64,000 nt of DNA from Sphingobium aromaticiconvertens (GCF_037154075.1 NZ_JBANRJ010000001.1:4707501-4771500); one strand, 5' to 3'; counted from the stretch's first letter, positions 1 to 9,823 are shown. Numbers and translations are program-made. The notes: a model not told the origin generated them from the letters alone.

Positions 1-1413
1 GTCATTTTCGCTGCCGCGATCGAAGAGAACGAGCCACAGCGCAAGATATTTGCCTATCGCGACGGAATCGTTCTGAAGGCGATCCGCACGACCATTCAGC
101 TAACCTATGATGGCCTGTTCTTCCCGCTGAACGACGCCATGCCGGACAAAAGCCTGCGGACCGAGGAACTCTATCAGGCGGTCGCGACCGGCTACGGCGT
201 GACGAAGGACCCGACCCTGTTGTCGATCGCGCAGTGGCAGGGCCGGACGGTCCTCAGCCCGGACGGGCTGGCGGTGGCGCGCGATCTGGCAGGCGGCATG
301 GCCAAACCCTTTCCCTTCGCATCGATGCTGCTGCGCGACGGGCCGAATGGGGATCAGGGCGCGCTGGCCATCATGCGCGCGGGACCGGGGGACAAGGACC
401 AGCTTCTTCTCGCCAAAAATACCGCGCAGGGTATGGGCCATGGTCATTTCGACAAGCTCAACTGGCTGCTCTATGACGGCGGCAATGCGATCGTCACTGA
501 TTATGGCGCGGCGCGCTTCCTGAATATCGAGGCGAAGGATGGTGGTCGCTATCTTCCCGAAAATGACAGCTGGGCGCAGCAGACCGTTGCCCACAACACG
601 CTGGTCGTGGGAGAGGTCAGCCATTTCGGCGGCAATGAAAAACTGGCCGACACGCTGGCGCCCCGACAGATTTACTTCTCCGGCGATGCGCCGACGCGGA
701 TCAGCACGGCCGAGATGACGGACGCCTATCCCGGCGTGACCTTTCGCCGGACACTGGCGCAACTGGTGGTCGAGGGCCTGAAAAGCCCGATCGTCATCGA
801 TCTTTTGCGGGTGAAGGGAGACAAGGCGGCGCGCTATGACCTGCCGCTCCATTTCGCTGGCCATCTGATCGATACCGGCTTCGCCCTGAAGTCCAACGTC
901 ACGATGCGACCCGTGTTGGGCAAAGCCAATGGCTATCAGCATCTTTGGGTGGATGCGACGGGCATGCCGGGCGCTGACAATGGTGTCGTCACCTGGATCG
1001 AGGATGGCCGTTTCTACAGCTATCGCGTCGCGACGCCCGGTGTGCAGATGATTTTGGGCGAAAGCGGAGCCAACGACCCGCGCTTCAACCTTCGTCGCGA
1101 GCCGGTGGTTATCCAGCGGCTGGACAATGCGAAGGACGCTGCCTTCGTCAGCCTGATCGAGCCGCATGGCCGTTATGACGCCGCGTCGGAAACGACGACG
1201 GGCAGCCGCAGCGCCGTCAAGGCCTTGCGCCATGTACGCGAAGGGGATGCCGATGTCGTGACGGTGGAAATGCTGGACGGCAGCCGCATCCTGCTGGCCG
1301 TGGCCGAGGATGCCGACCCTGACAGGGCGCATCGCGTGACCGTCGATGGCCGTCCGCTTGCATGGAAAGGGCATTTCGGCCGCTTCGACACGGCGAAGGA
1401 GACCGCCCGATGA
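1..1413 (+). CDS. Oligoalginate lyase-like protein, PL17 / heparinase II/III type (5' end outside window)
   Basis: The frame is open from base 1, so the start lies upstream; about 470 residues of the C-terminal part are present. The heparinase II/III-like beta-sandwich is recognisable from GHGHFDKLNWLLYDGG (metal-site His region), then ENDSWAQQTVAHNTLVV, both typical of family PL17 exo-oligoalginate lyases. PL17 enzymes cleave unsaturated or saturated alginate oligomers to 4-deoxy-5-hexulose uronate (DEH). The stop overlaps the start of the next gene (ATGA at 1410-1413), which indicates translational coupling with the hexuronate-type permease. The sugar-acid context (permease, SDR, acetylesterase, TonB receptor, GntR regulator) supports oligouronide degradation. 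A different uronic acid polymer cannot be excluded because the N-terminal toroid, which holds part of the active site, is missing here. Confidence 0.8.
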   Translation, partial: VIFAAAIEENEPQRKIFAYRDGIVLKAIRTTIQLTYDGLFFPLNDAMPDKSLRTEELYQAVATGYGVTKDPTLLSIAQWQGRTVLSPDGLAVARDLAGGMAKPFPFASMLLRDGPNGDQGALAIMRAGPGDKDQLLLAKNTAQGMGHGHFDKLNWLLYDGGNAIVTDYGAARFLNIEAKDGGRYLPENDSWAQQTVAHNTLVVGEVSHFGGNEKLADTLAPRQIYFSGDAPTRISTAEMTDAYPGVTFRRTLAQLVVEGLKSPIVIDLLRVKGDKAARYDLPLHFAGHLIDTGFALKSNVTMRPVLGKANGYQHLWVDATGMPGADNGVVTWIEDGRFYSYRVATPGVQMILGESGANDPRFNLRREPVVIQRLDNAKDAAFVSLIEPHGRYDAASETTTGSRSAVKALRHVREGDADVVTVEMLDGSRILLAVAEDADPDRAHRVTVDGRPLAWKGHFGRFDTAKETAR

Positions 1414-2681
1414 AAAATATGCGCTGGATGGTCATCACCCTGATCGGGCTGGCGACGGTCATCAACTATATCGACCGCAATGCCCTGGCCGTGATGTGGC
1501 CTGCGGTTTCCAAGGATATTGGCGCGGACAAGTCCGATTATGCGCTGCTCGTGACGATCTTCATGATCGCCTACGCTTTTGGCCAGTCGGTGTTCGGCAA
1601 GATATTCGACGTCATCGGCACGCGCATGGGGTTTGCCGTGTCGATCCTTTTCTGGTCGCTGTCGATCGGGTTGCATTCCATGGTCCGCTCGCTGGGCCTG
1701 CTGGCGTTGCTCCGGGTGACGCTTGGCGTAAGTGAGGCGGGCAACTGGCCGGGCGCGGCCAAGGCCAATGCGCTATGGTTTCCACAAAAGGAGAGGGCGC
1801 TCGCACAGGGCATATTCAATGCGGGCGCGTCCCTTGGCGCGATCGTGTCGGCGCCGCTCGTCGCCTTGCTCTTCACCGGGTTCGGCTGGCGCACGACGTT
1901 TCTGGTGATCGGCCTGCTGGGTTTCCTGTGGCTGGTGCCCTGGCTTTGGTTCTATCGCGCCGATCCCGATGCCCATCCCTGGCTGACGCAGGCGGAGCGG
2001 GATCATATCATGGGGACCGGCGAGAATGCAGCCGATGCCCCGCCAACCGGCTATGCGCCCGGCTGGACGCAGATGCTGCGGCACCGGCAGAGCTGGGCCA
2101 TCATTCTGGGCCGTTTCTTTCTTGACCCCGTCTGGTGGCTGTTCGTGTCCTGGCTGCCCATCTATCTGGCTGAAACCTTTGGTTTCGATGTGCAACAGAT
2201 CGGCCTGTTCGCCTGGGTGCCGTTCGTAGGCGCCATGCTGGGCAGCCTGACCGGCGGATGGCTGTCCGGAGCGTTGATCGCGCGTGGCCGGTCGGTCAAT
2301 TTCGCCCGCAAGTTCGCGATCACGCTGGGCGGGATCATCATGCTGCCGCCATTGCTGCTGACCATGCATGCGGCAACGCCCCTCTATGCCGTGCTGCTGA
2401 TCGCCGTCATTCTCTTTGGCTTCCAGATGGCGATCAACAATATCCAGACGTTGCCGGCCGACTATTTCGGCGGCGGCACCGTCGGCTCGCTGGCCGGGCT
2501 GGGCGGCACCGCCGCGATTGCGGGTACGCTCATCACCACCTGGCTGGTGCCGTCCATGACGGCCACATCCTATGCGCCGATATTTGCGCTCGCCGCTGCG
2601 TTGGTGCCGGTTTCCCTCCTGTGCATCTGGCTGCTGGGCGGCCGGATCACGCCCCTATCATCTCCAGAAAATGAGGTTTGA
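1410..2681 (+). CDS. MFS permease, anion:cation symporter (hexuronate/ExuT-like) family
   Basis: Encodes 423 residues with about 12 membrane segments. The N-terminal NYIDRNALAVMWP resembles the NY(x)DR signature of the ACS family, which contains ExuT (hexuronates) and galactonate carriers. The start at 1410 overlaps the lyase stop and has a GAAGGA-like ribosome site just upstream; a longer form from 1362 would read inside the lyase gene and is less likely. It probably carries DEH or another monomeric sugar acid from periplasm to cytoplasm for the downstream reductase. The substrate is inferred from neighbours, not read from the sequence. Confidence 0.85.
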   Translation: MKNMRWMVITLIGLATVINYIDRNALAVMWPAVSKDIGADKSDYALLVTIFMIAYAFGQSVFGKIFDVIGTRMGFAVSILFWSLSIGLHSMVRSLGLLALLRVTLGVSEAGNWPGAAKANALWFPQKERALAQGIFNAGASLGAIVSAPLVALLFTGFGWRTTFLVIGLLGFLWLVPWLWFYRADPDAHPWLTQAERDHIMGTGENAADAPPTGYAPGWTQMLRHRQSWAIILGRFFLDPVWWLFVSWLPIYLAETFGFDVQQIGLFAWVPFVGAMLGSLTGGWLSGALIARGRSVNFARKFAITLGGIIMLPPLLLTMHAATPLYAVLLIAVILFGFQMAINNIQTLPADYFGGGTVGSLAGLGGTAAIAGTLITTWLVPSMTATSYAPIFALAAALVPVSLLCIWLLGGRITPLSSPENEV

Positions 2682-2683
2682 GC

Positions 2684-3436
2684 ATGCGTTTCAAGGATAA
2701 GATCGCCATTGTTACCGGTGGCGGACGGGACATCGGCAAGTCGGTATCGGTCCGGCTGGCAAGCGAGGGCGCGAAGGTCGTCATCAACTATCGCAGCAAC
2801 GCGGCGGAGGCTGAGGCAACCCTCGCGCAGATCGAGGCTGCGGGCGGTGTCGCGATGATCCATCGCGCGGACGTGACCAGGGCCGAGGACGTCACTGGCC
2901 TGATCGCCGCGACGACCGCGGCCTATGGCGGCCATGTCGATTTTCTGGTGAACCTGGCTGGCGGCATGGTCGCCCGCAAGACGCTGGCGGAGATGGATGT
3001 AGCCTTTTTCGATGAGGTTATGGACCTGAACCTCAAATCCGCTTTTCTGGTGACCAAGGCGGCGCTGCCGTATCTGGGCAAGGGGAGCGCGATCGTGAAT
3101 ATCGCTTCGCTGGCCGGGCGGGACGGCGGCGGGCCGGGTGCGAGCATCTACGCCACGTCCAAGGGCGCGATGATGAGCCTGACGCGTGCCTGGGCGAAGG
3201 AACTGGGGCCGCAGGGCATCCGGGTGAATGCGCTGTGTCCCGGCCTGATCGGCACCAGCTTCCACGACATATTCTCCAAGCCGGAAGGGCGGGCGGCGAC
3301 CGCTGGCAACACGCCGCTGCGGCGCGAAGGGCATCCCGACGAGGTGGCGAGCGCCGTTGCCTATCTGCTGTCGGAGGACGCGGCCTTCCTGACGGGGGTC
3401 AACCTCGACATCAATGGCGGGCTGTTCTTCTCCTGA
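2684..3436 (+). CDS. SDR-family NAD(P)-dependent oxidoreductase, candidate DEH reductase
   Basis: A 250-residue classical short-chain dehydrogenase. The cofactor loop TGGGRDIG is near residue 12, the NLAGG element near 90, and the catalytic Ser plus Tyr-x3-Lys (IYATSKGA) follows; the C-terminus TGVNLDINGG is typical of FabG-like members. The ATG at 2684 is preceded by GAGG at 2673-2676; the TTG at 2678 is an unlikely start. In Sphingomonas sp. A1 the DEH reductase that makes 2-keto-3-deoxygluconate is an SDR, so this gene, sitting after the lyase and permease, may do the same step. SDR specificity is not readable by eye, and an uronate or deoxy-sugar dehydrogenase is the alternative. Confidence 0.85.
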   Translation: MRFKDKIAIVTGGGRDIGKSVSVRLASEGAKVVINYRSNAAEAEATLAQIEAAGGVAMIHRADVTRAEDVTGLIAATTAAYGGHVDFLVNLAGGMVARKTLAEMDVAFFDEVMDLNLKSAFLVTKAALPYLGKGSAIVNIASLAGRDGGGPGASIYATSKGAMMSLTRAWAKELGPQGIRVNALCPGLIGTSFHDIFSKPEGRAATAGNTPLRREGHPDEVASAVAYLLSEDAAFLTGVNLDINGGLFFS

Positions 3437-3450
3437 AGGAAGGCAAGACT

Positions 3451-4326
3451 ATGCTGAAGACATGGATTGCGGGGATGGCGCTGGTGGCGCTCATCCCCGC
3501 CGCGCAGGCGCAGAACGCCGACGGGCGCGAGGGGCCTGCCGCCCGGCGCACCGACGCCGAACGGCTGGTGCCGTACAAGATCGTGCTGGTGGGCGATTCA
3601 ACCATGGCGCCGATGAGCGGATGGGCATCCATGTTCTGCGCGCACCATGTCAAATCGTCGGTCGCCTGCCTGAATGTCGGGCGCGGCGGGCGGTCGACGC
3701 GCAGCTACCGGCAGGAAGGGTCATGGGACATCGCGCTGGCCGAAGCCAAGGTGCCCGGCTATCGCAAGATCTATGTGCTGATCCAGTTCGCGCATAACGA
3801 CCAGTCGACGGCCGCCGAACGATGGACCGACCTGAACGGCGAGTTTCCCGCCAACCTGCGTCGCATGGTGGAGGAGGTTCGCGCCATCGGTGCCGAGCCG
3901 GTACTGCTTACGCCATTGACGCGACGCGCGTTCCTGCACGGCAAGCTCGATCACAGGCTGGAGCCATGGTCGGCCAGTATCCGTTCAGTCGCGAAAGCGA
4001 TGAAGGTGCCGCTGGTCGACCTCAATGCGCGCAGCGGGGCGGTGGTGCAGCGCATGGGGGCGGAGCAGGCAATGACGCTGGCACAGACCGGCCCCAATGA
4101 CGCTGAACGGGCCGCAGCGAAGACGGGCACCACCCTCAAGCCGCGTTCGGCCGAACAGGCACGCCTGCCTGATGTGCCGACGACCCCTGACGGCCCGCAA
4201 GGCCAGTTCCAGCGCAAGTTCGATTACACCCATGTCGGCGATGCTGGGGCACAGCTTTTCGCCCGGCTGGTGGCACATGACCTTGTCGCCGCGGTGCCCG
4301 AATTGCGTCACCAGATCGCGCCCTGA
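3451..4326 (+). CDS. Exported SGNH/GDSL hydrolase, CE12-like (rhamnogalacturonan acetylesterase type)
   Basis: A 291-residue protein with a signal peptide ending near AAQAQ (residues 1-21). SGNH blocks are visible: GDST with nucleophile Ser50, GRGGRSTRSY (block II Gly), FAHND (block III Asn) and DYTH with Asp258/His261 as the remaining catalytic pair. This arrangement is that of the rhamnogalacturonan acetylesterase family, which removes O-acetyl groups from pectin-like polymers. The start at 3451 has AAGGAAGG upstream, 15 nt after the SDR stop. It probably deacetylates the imported polymer in the periplasm so the lyase can act. Acetylated alginate or pectin fragments are both plausible substrates. 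Confidence 0.82.
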   Translation: MLKTWIAGMALVALIPAAQAQNADGREGPAARRTDAERLVPYKIVLVGDSTMAPMSGWASMFCAHHVKSSVACLNVGRGGRSTRSYRQEGSWDIALAEAKVPGYRKIYVLIQFAHNDQSTAAERWTDLNGEFPANLRRMVEEVRAIGAEPVLLTPLTRRAFLHGKLDHRLEPWSASIRSVAKAMKVPLVDLNARSGAVVQRMGAEQAMTLAQTGPNDAERAAAKTGTTLKPRSAEQARLPDVPTTPDGPQGQFQRKFDYTHVGDAGAQLFARLVAHDLVAAVPELRHQIAP

Positions 4327-4555
4327 CGGCTGTTTCGCTCGACAGGCTGTGTTTTCGAGCGGGGTACGTCTTCCGGCCCCGACTGTGTGGATTTCGCCAA
4401 GCCTGTGGTGATGCCACATGCCGGGATGGCTTTGCGCATACCGCATGGATTAAAATTGGTATAAATAAAATGTTAAACTGGACTGCATCTTTGGATTGAC
4501 ATTTGGCGTCATATTGGACAGCTAGATGACAAAATGCCCAAAGGGGAGAGGACAT
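4327..4555 (+). promoter_or_regulatory. Leader region of the TonB receptor with AT-rich promoter and possible GntR operator
   Basis: This 229-base gap is GC-rich at first and turns AT-rich from about 4445. TTGGTATAAAT at 4456-4466 shares GGTATAAA with a second copy at 7429-7436 in front of the GntR regulator, so both could be sites for that regulator. A strong ribosome site (AGGGGAGAGG, about 4542-4551) precedes the ATG at 4556. No terminator is obvious after the esterase. Operator assignment is inference from two copies only. Confidence 0.35.
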
Positions 4556-7426
4556 ATGACGTACTTCGCCAGCATCGGACTGAACCGCCGTAGCGCTCGC
4601 CGCCATCTTCTGGCCGGAGCAACCCTTCCCATGCTCTTCGTGCCGTCCGCCTTTGCGCAGATGAGCAGCACTCCCCCCGCGGAGCAGGGCGATACCAGCG
4701 TCACGGATATCGTTGTGACCGGTGTCCGCGAAACGCTTCAGACGTCCATCAGCGCAAAGCGCAAGGAAACGGCGATCGTCGATGCGCTGTCCTCGACCGA
4801 AATTGGCGATCTGCCCGCCCTATCGGTGGGTGAGGCGATCCAGACGATCACAGGGGCGACCACACATCGGGAAAAGGGTGGGGCCTCGGAAATATCGCTG
4901 CGCGGCCTTGGCTCTTTCCTCAGCAACACCACGTTCAACGGACGGGACGCTTCCAACGGAAGCGGCGACCGGGCGGTGAATTTCAACCAGTTCCCGTCCG
5001 AACTGGTCAACGGCATCAAGATCTACAAGACGCAGCAAGCCGATCTGGTCGAGGGTGGCGTCGCCGGCTCCATCGAACTGGAAACGATAAAGCCGCTCGA
5101 TTTCAAGAAGAGTCGGCTGCAACTGGAGGTGAAGGGCAATTACAGCCCCTACCAGGATCGCATCGTCGGTTCGGGCGGCTGGGGCTGGCGCGGCACGGCG
5201 AGCTATGTTGACCAGTTCGACGTTGGCGCCCTTGGAGAGATCGGCATCGCCGTTGGCGCTCAGCGCAACAAGACCAATAATCCCGAAGAAACCTATGCCG
5301 CCAGTTCCACCTGGGTCGCCTGCAACCCGACCGTTACCGTCGCCAACGGAAACTGCACTGAAGTGGGCCGCGAGGCCGGTGCTGCAGGCGCCCCCTTTGC
5401 TCTCGTCCCCAATGCCGCGACCTTCCGCCAGATCAGCGAAAGCGACAAGCGCGATGCCATCTTCGGCGCGATCCAGTGGCGACCGAGCGCGACGCTGGAT
5501 ATCAATGTCGACGTTCAATATTCCAAACGCGACTATTCGGAAGACCGGCGCGATCTCAACCTGTCGGAATTGCGTTACGGCCTCAGGAACATCGCCCATG
5601 ATGACAATGGCGTCCTGACCCATGTCGAAGGGCAGACGTCACTCGAAGCGGTCAGCACTTTATTGGAGCGCAACGAGGAATATCTCGGCGGCGGCTTCGA
5701 CGTTGCATGGAAACCGACCGATCGCCTGACGATCACGGGCGACGCATCCTATTCACGCACGATTCGTACCGATGTGGAACGGTCCGTTCGGCTGCGGACC
5801 GATCCGCTGGACATCTTTGGCAACCGCACGCCGATCAACAACCAGCGCGTCGGCTATGTCTATGATGTTGCGCCCGGCAGCTATGCTCCGGCAATCACCT
5901 TAGATCCGCGTTTCAACGTCAACGATCCGGCGCTGTTCAGCGACGATGCGCGATTGCGCCGCGACGAACAGCAGCGCCGCAACAAAATCATCGCGGGTCG
6001 TCTGGACGGGGCTTATGAGATGGACGGATTCCTGCGCAGCATCGCGGCAGGCGTGCGTTTTTCCAAGCTCACCTATTCCGACTATGACGACCGGGTAGAG
6101 ATCACGCAGGACGATCGCGCCGTCGATCGTGGCGTCAACCTCGCCTGCCGTACCGTCTTTCCCCAGACGGGCTATCTGTCGAACGCGCCGGGCGATCAGT
6201 TGTCCAGTTGGGCGACCTTTGATCCCGTCTGTCAGTTTCAGGGCTATCTGGGCACGGAAGATCCCGGCCGGAATGACGATGTGCGGTCGGTGGCCAATCG
6301 CGACGTCACCGAAAAGACGCTCGCGGCCTATCTGATGGCCAATTATGAAAGCGATCTGGGTGCCATGCCCGTTCGCGGCAATTTCGGCGTCCGCGTGGTG
6401 AATACCAAGGTGACGTCGAACGGACTACGCAGCGACCTTGAGGTCGTCAACAATCCTGACGGGTCGATCCGCCTTGTTGAAAGCGGTGTGTTCGACACCG
6501 TGACGATCAAGAGTCAGTCGACGAAATTCCTGCCTAGCCTCAATGCGATCTTCGAGGTGAAGCCTGACCTGCTGGTTCGCCTGGCGGCCTATCGCGCCAT
6601 GTCCCGCCCGGCGCCCAGCGCGCTTGGTGCGGGACGGACGATCCAGTTGGAGGATGGCAATAATTTCAGTTCGGTGGCTGACGCCATCAGCCTGATTACC
6701 GCCAATGGCTCGCCACGCCTCAAGCCTTTGATGTCGTGGAACGCCGACGCTGCGATCGAATATTATCTCAACCGTGATTCGCTGTTCTCCGCCACCGTCT
6801 ATTACAAGCAGTTCAGCGGCGGTTTCATTCCGGTCGTGCTGAACGAGAACTTCACGATCGGCGGGCAAGATTATTCCATCCCCGTGGTGCAGACCCAGAA
6901 CAGCAGTGACAAGAGCAGGGTCTATGGCCTTGAGGTCACGCTTGCCAACCGCTTTTCCTGGTTGCCCGCGCCATTCGATGGCCTTGGCGGCAAGGTCAGC
7001 TACAATTATGCCAATTCCAACTTCAAGAACGAAGATATCCGCCTGGGCGCGGTATATGATCCGGTCACGGATACCACCACGCCGGGCATGATTCCTGCCG
7101 CCAATCTGTCTGGCTATTCCAAGCACGTCGTTTCCGGGCAGCTTTACTATTCAATGGGTGGCCTGAACCTGCAGGCGATCTATAATTACCGCTCCAACTA
7201 TTATCAGGATTTCGTCGGCGGCAATTCACAACTGCGCTATGTGCGCGGCAACGATACGCTGGATCTGCGGGCTTCCTACGACATCAACAAGACCATGCAG
7301 TTGCAATTCCAGGCCGTAAACATTTTTGACGAACCCAAGATCACCGACATGCCGGTTAGCGGTAGCATCCGGCAGTATCATTATTATGGTTCGCGCTATT
7401 TTGTCGGCCTGCGCGTGCGCTTTTAA
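4556..7426 (+). CDS. TonB-dependent receptor, carbohydrate type (Xanthomonas/Caulobacter class)
   Basis: Encodes 956 residues. An N-terminal export signal ends near PSAFA (about residue 34); a TonB-box-like DIVVTGVRE follows near residue 55. The plug domain (about 65-190) has the DALSSTEIGDLPALSVGEA segment typical of the Xanth-Caul subgroup used for polysaccharide uptake, and the long barrel ends in the canonical aromatic residue (LRVRF). The length matches the sugar-importing subgroup better than siderophore receptors (about 700). The ATG at 4556 has the best ribosome site; an upstream in-frame ATG at 4526 would add ten residues before the signal. It likely imports oligosaccharides for the enzymes at 1-4326. 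Confidence 0.93.
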   Translation: MTYFASIGLNRRSARRHLLAGATLPMLFVPSAFAQMSSTPPAEQGDTSVTDIVVTGVRETLQTSISAKRKETAIVDALSSTEIGDLPALSVGEAIQTITGATTHREKGGASEISLRGLGSFLSNTTFNGRDASNGSGDRAVNFNQFPSELVNGIKIYKTQQADLVEGGVAGSIELETIKPLDFKKSRLQLEVKGNYSPYQDRIVGSGGWGWRGTASYVDQFDVGALGEIGIAVGAQRNKTNNPEETYAASSTWVACNPTVTVANGNCTEVGREAGAAGAPFALVPNAATFRQISESDKRDAIFGAIQWRPSATLDINVDVQYSKRDYSEDRRDLNLSELRYGLRNIAHDDNGVLTHVEGQTSLEAVSTLLERNEEYLGGGFDVAWKPTDRLTITGDASYSRTIRTDVERSVRLRTDPLDIFGNRTPINNQRVGYVYDVAPGSYAPAITLDPRFNVNDPALFSDDARLRRDEQQRRNKIIAGRLDGAYEMDGFLRSIAAGVRFSKLTYSDYDDRVEITQDDRAVDRGVNLACRTVFPQTGYLSNAPGDQLSSWATFDPVCQFQGYLGTEDPGRNDDVRSVANRDVTEKTLAAYLMANYESDLGAMPVRGNFGVRVVNTKVTSNGLRSDLEVVNNPDGSIRLVESGVFDTVTIKSQSTKFLPSLNAIFEVKPDLLVRLAAYRAMSRPAPSALGAGRTIQLEDGNNFSSVADAISLITANGSPRLKPLMSWNADAAIEYYLNRDSLFSATVYYKQFSGGFIPVVLNENFTIGGQDYSIPVVQTQNSSDKSRVYGLEVTLANRFSWLPAPFDGLGGKVSYNYANSNFKNEDIRLGAVYDPVTDTTTPGMIPAANLSGYSKHVVSGQLYYSMGGLNLQAIYNYRSNYYQDFVGGNSQLRYVRGNDTLDLRASYDINKTMQLQFQAVNIFDEPKITDMPVSGSIRQYHYYGSRYFVGLRVRF

Positions 7427-7513
7427 TCGGTATAAAGCGACTGGTCAGGCAATTGCTTCATTTTGGCATGGACGCTATCGTAAATCCCATGACCGAAGAA
7501 AAGAAGGACCGTC

Positions 7514-8257
7514 ATGGCTGATCGCCTGTTTCAGGGCATTGCCGACCAGATCGTCGCACTGATCGCGGAAGGTGTTTTCCCGCCGGGATCGCGCCTGCCC
7601 GGTGAACGCGAACTGGCAGAACGGTTCAATGTGAGCCGCGTTACCATTCGCGAAGCGGAAATTGCCCTTCAGGCGGTTGGCATGATCCGTATCAAGACGG
7701 GCTCAGGTGTCTATGTCTCCGAAAACGCGGGCAAGGAGGAGGAAAAGCTGCCGCCGGTCAGCGCCTTCGAACTGACAGAGGCCCGCTCGCTTTTCGAATC
7801 GGAAGCGGCGGCACTGGCGGCTCCGGTGATTTCCGACGAGACGCTGGCGCAACTCGACGAACTGCTCGACGCGATGGCGAAGGATGATGGCGACGACGAA
7901 CAGTCGACCCAGGTCGACCGTGATTTCCACATGGCGATCGCGTCGGCGTCAGGCAATGCCGCCATTACCCATGTCATCCGTACCCTGTGGCGCCTGCGAA
8001 CCGAATTGCCCGAGGTGCGCAATACCCATGCCAGTGTTTGCAAGCATGACGGCATGACGCGGCGTCAGGAACATGCCACGATCGTCGATGCGCTTCGCCG
8101 CCGGGACCCGCAGGGAGCACGGCTCGCCATGCGCCAACATTTCCATCGGCTTCTCGAATCCATGCTGGACGCGACCGAAGAACGGGAAATTTCTGAACTG
8201 CGGCGCAAGTCGCAACAGAGCCGCGAGCGCTTTTTGATGAGCGCCCGGATCGGTTGA
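7514..8257 (+). CDS. FadR-type GntR transcriptional regulator with FCD domain
   Basis: A 247-residue repressor-like protein. The winged helix (about residues 5-75) shows PPGSRLPGERELAERFNVSR; the all-helical FCD domain (about 90-225) retains the metal/ligand Asp and His residues in DRDFHMA, EHATIV and MRQHFHRLL. AAGGA lies just before the ATG at 7514. FCD regulators of this class sense sugar acids such as KDG, DEH or glucuronate, which fits the locus. It sits 87 nt after the receptor and may be co-transcribed; the GGTATAAA motif at 7429-7436 could allow autoregulation. Confidence 0.9.
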   Translation: MADRLFQGIADQIVALIAEGVFPPGSRLPGERELAERFNVSRVTIREAEIALQAVGMIRIKTGSGVYVSENAGKEEEKLPPVSAFELTEARSLFESEAAALAAPVISDETLAQLDELLDAMAKDDGDDEQSTQVDRDFHMAIASASGNAAITHVIRTLWRLRTELPEVRNTHASVCKHDGMTRRQEHATIVDALRRRDPQGARLAMRQHFHRLLESMLDATEEREISELRRKSQQSRERFLMSARIG

Positions 8258-8441
8258 TCACATCCGTCAACAACGCGCCCAGCTCAGGCGCCGATCGCTG
8301 TCACCTGAAACCGGTCATTCCAGTTGGCCACGGCCAGCAGGTCTGGCAGTGAGACGCTTTTCAGAATGAAGGTGTTGGAACGACGACCAGGCGATCGGCC
8401 TTTGCTGCGTCCGACAATCATTTGGCGTCGATTAACGTAAT

Positions 8442-9577
8442 ATGCAAAGGGCGCGGGACGGAATGCGGGACGAAACCGGAGATATGATGCAGGGTCTGGA
8501 AACATCCGGTGACCGATTGGTAATGAGCCTCATTCAACGTCATATAGGTGCAACACGCGCTGAATTGACGAAAGCATCATCCTTCACGCAACAATCAGTG
8601 TCGCGTATCATCGACCGCCTTGCAAAACGCGACCTCATCAGGATCGGAGAGATTGTCCGCAACGGTCGGGGCCAGCCCAGTCCGATTGTCAACCTCAATC
8701 CGGATGCCGCATTCTCGCTTGGCTTGTCGATCATGGCGGATGGCGTGAAGCTGGTCGCCATAAACCTGTGCGGTGAGGTGATCTGCGAGAGCGCGATCGG
8801 CGTTGAATCTCCAAGTCCTTGCGATGTGCTGGAAATGGCCAGCAGCTTCATTGCCAATTTGGCTGGACAAGGACATGCGCTGACTGCGCTGGCCGGGTTG
8901 GGAATCGGGATTACGGGCTATTTCGTCGTCGACGGCAGTCAGGTCAATCCGCCCGCCCTGGATGATTGGGCGTCGAAATAGGCCGCGTGTTCAAGGACGC
9001 GCTCGGTATCCCTGTGTGGGTGGAAAATGACGGTACGGCCGCCGCAGTGGGAGAATCCTTGCTCGGCTATGGTCGTGAGGTCGATGACTTTGCCTATTTG
9101 CACTTTGCTGCCGGCTTCGGCGGAGGTCTGATCCGCAATGGGAGAGCGGTTCGCGGCGTCAGCGGCAACGCCGGTGAATTCGGTGGCATGCTGCCGCCCG
9201 ATTATGCCTCCCCATCGCTGGGCAAATTGACGCAGATCGTCAAGGCCGAGGCGGGACTGTCCTATCCAACCTTGCAGGCGTTTCTGGACGCTTTCGATCC
9301 ATCATGGGCGGGGGTCTCGACCTGGCTCCAGGCAGCGGAACGCTCGCTCACCCTGATCGTCAACGGCATCGGGTCTGCGGTGGACCCGGGCATGATTATC
9401 CTTGGCGGACGACTACCGGAAGTGTTGGCCAGCGAGTTGATCGAGCGGTTGCACTTCTATCCCGCAGAACGGCGAGGCTTTCGCCGTCCATCTCCACCGC
9501 TTCGGTTCGCCGCATCCCTGCGCGACCCCGTCGCTGTCGGAGCAGCGATGCTCCCGCTCCAAGCTGTATTTTTTTGA
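8442..9577 (+). pseudogene. ROK-family regulator (NagC-like), frameshifted
   Basis: Two adjacent frames together make one ROK protein of about 378 residues. The first (8442-8981) has an N-terminal helix-turn-helix (FTQQSVSRIIDRLAKRDLI) and the start of the sugar-kinase fold; the second (from about 8966 to 9577) carries PVWVENDGTAAAVGE, a ROK hallmark, and the C-terminal half. The break is near 8970, where one missing base turns DDWA-VEIGR into a premature TAG. No slippery heptamer is present, so programmed shifting is unlikely. Neighbouring the sugar-acid locus and a GPH permease, it was probably a local sugar-responsive regulator. Either a true lesion or a sequencing under-call. Confidence 0.75.
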
Positions 9578-9823
9578 CATCAATGCGTCGGTACCGCGGC
9601 TTGATTCGGCTCGCACCGCTGAGGAGCGCCTGCGCCAAACAAGGGTAGGCCTGCATCGCTGTATAAAATATTGTTTTATTTCTTCATGTTAATCTGTAAT
9701 TTTGCTTTATCACACTTGAGGTGACCCAGACCGACGCGCCGGAAATGCTCAAGGAATTTATCGCGCGCCAGCGTTCAGGCGAGGCGTCACATCGCTGACG
9801 CATATCGGCGCTAGCGAGCCCGC
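9578..9823. other. AT-rich intergenic region between ROK and GPH remnants
   Basis: About 246 bases. The stretch 9660-9715 is markedly AT-rich (TTGTTTTATTTCTTC) compared with its surroundings and may be a promoter. A 25-codon frame from a GTG at 9721 to a TGA at 9796-9798 (PEMLKEFIARQRSG in the middle) looks like the tail of some former gene but matches nothing I recognise. No hairpin terminator is seen. Confidence 0.3.

Noticed and set aside
8960..8985. Programmed frameshift in the ROK gene
   Set aside because: No slippery heptamer or downstream structure at the junction; a missing base explains it better.
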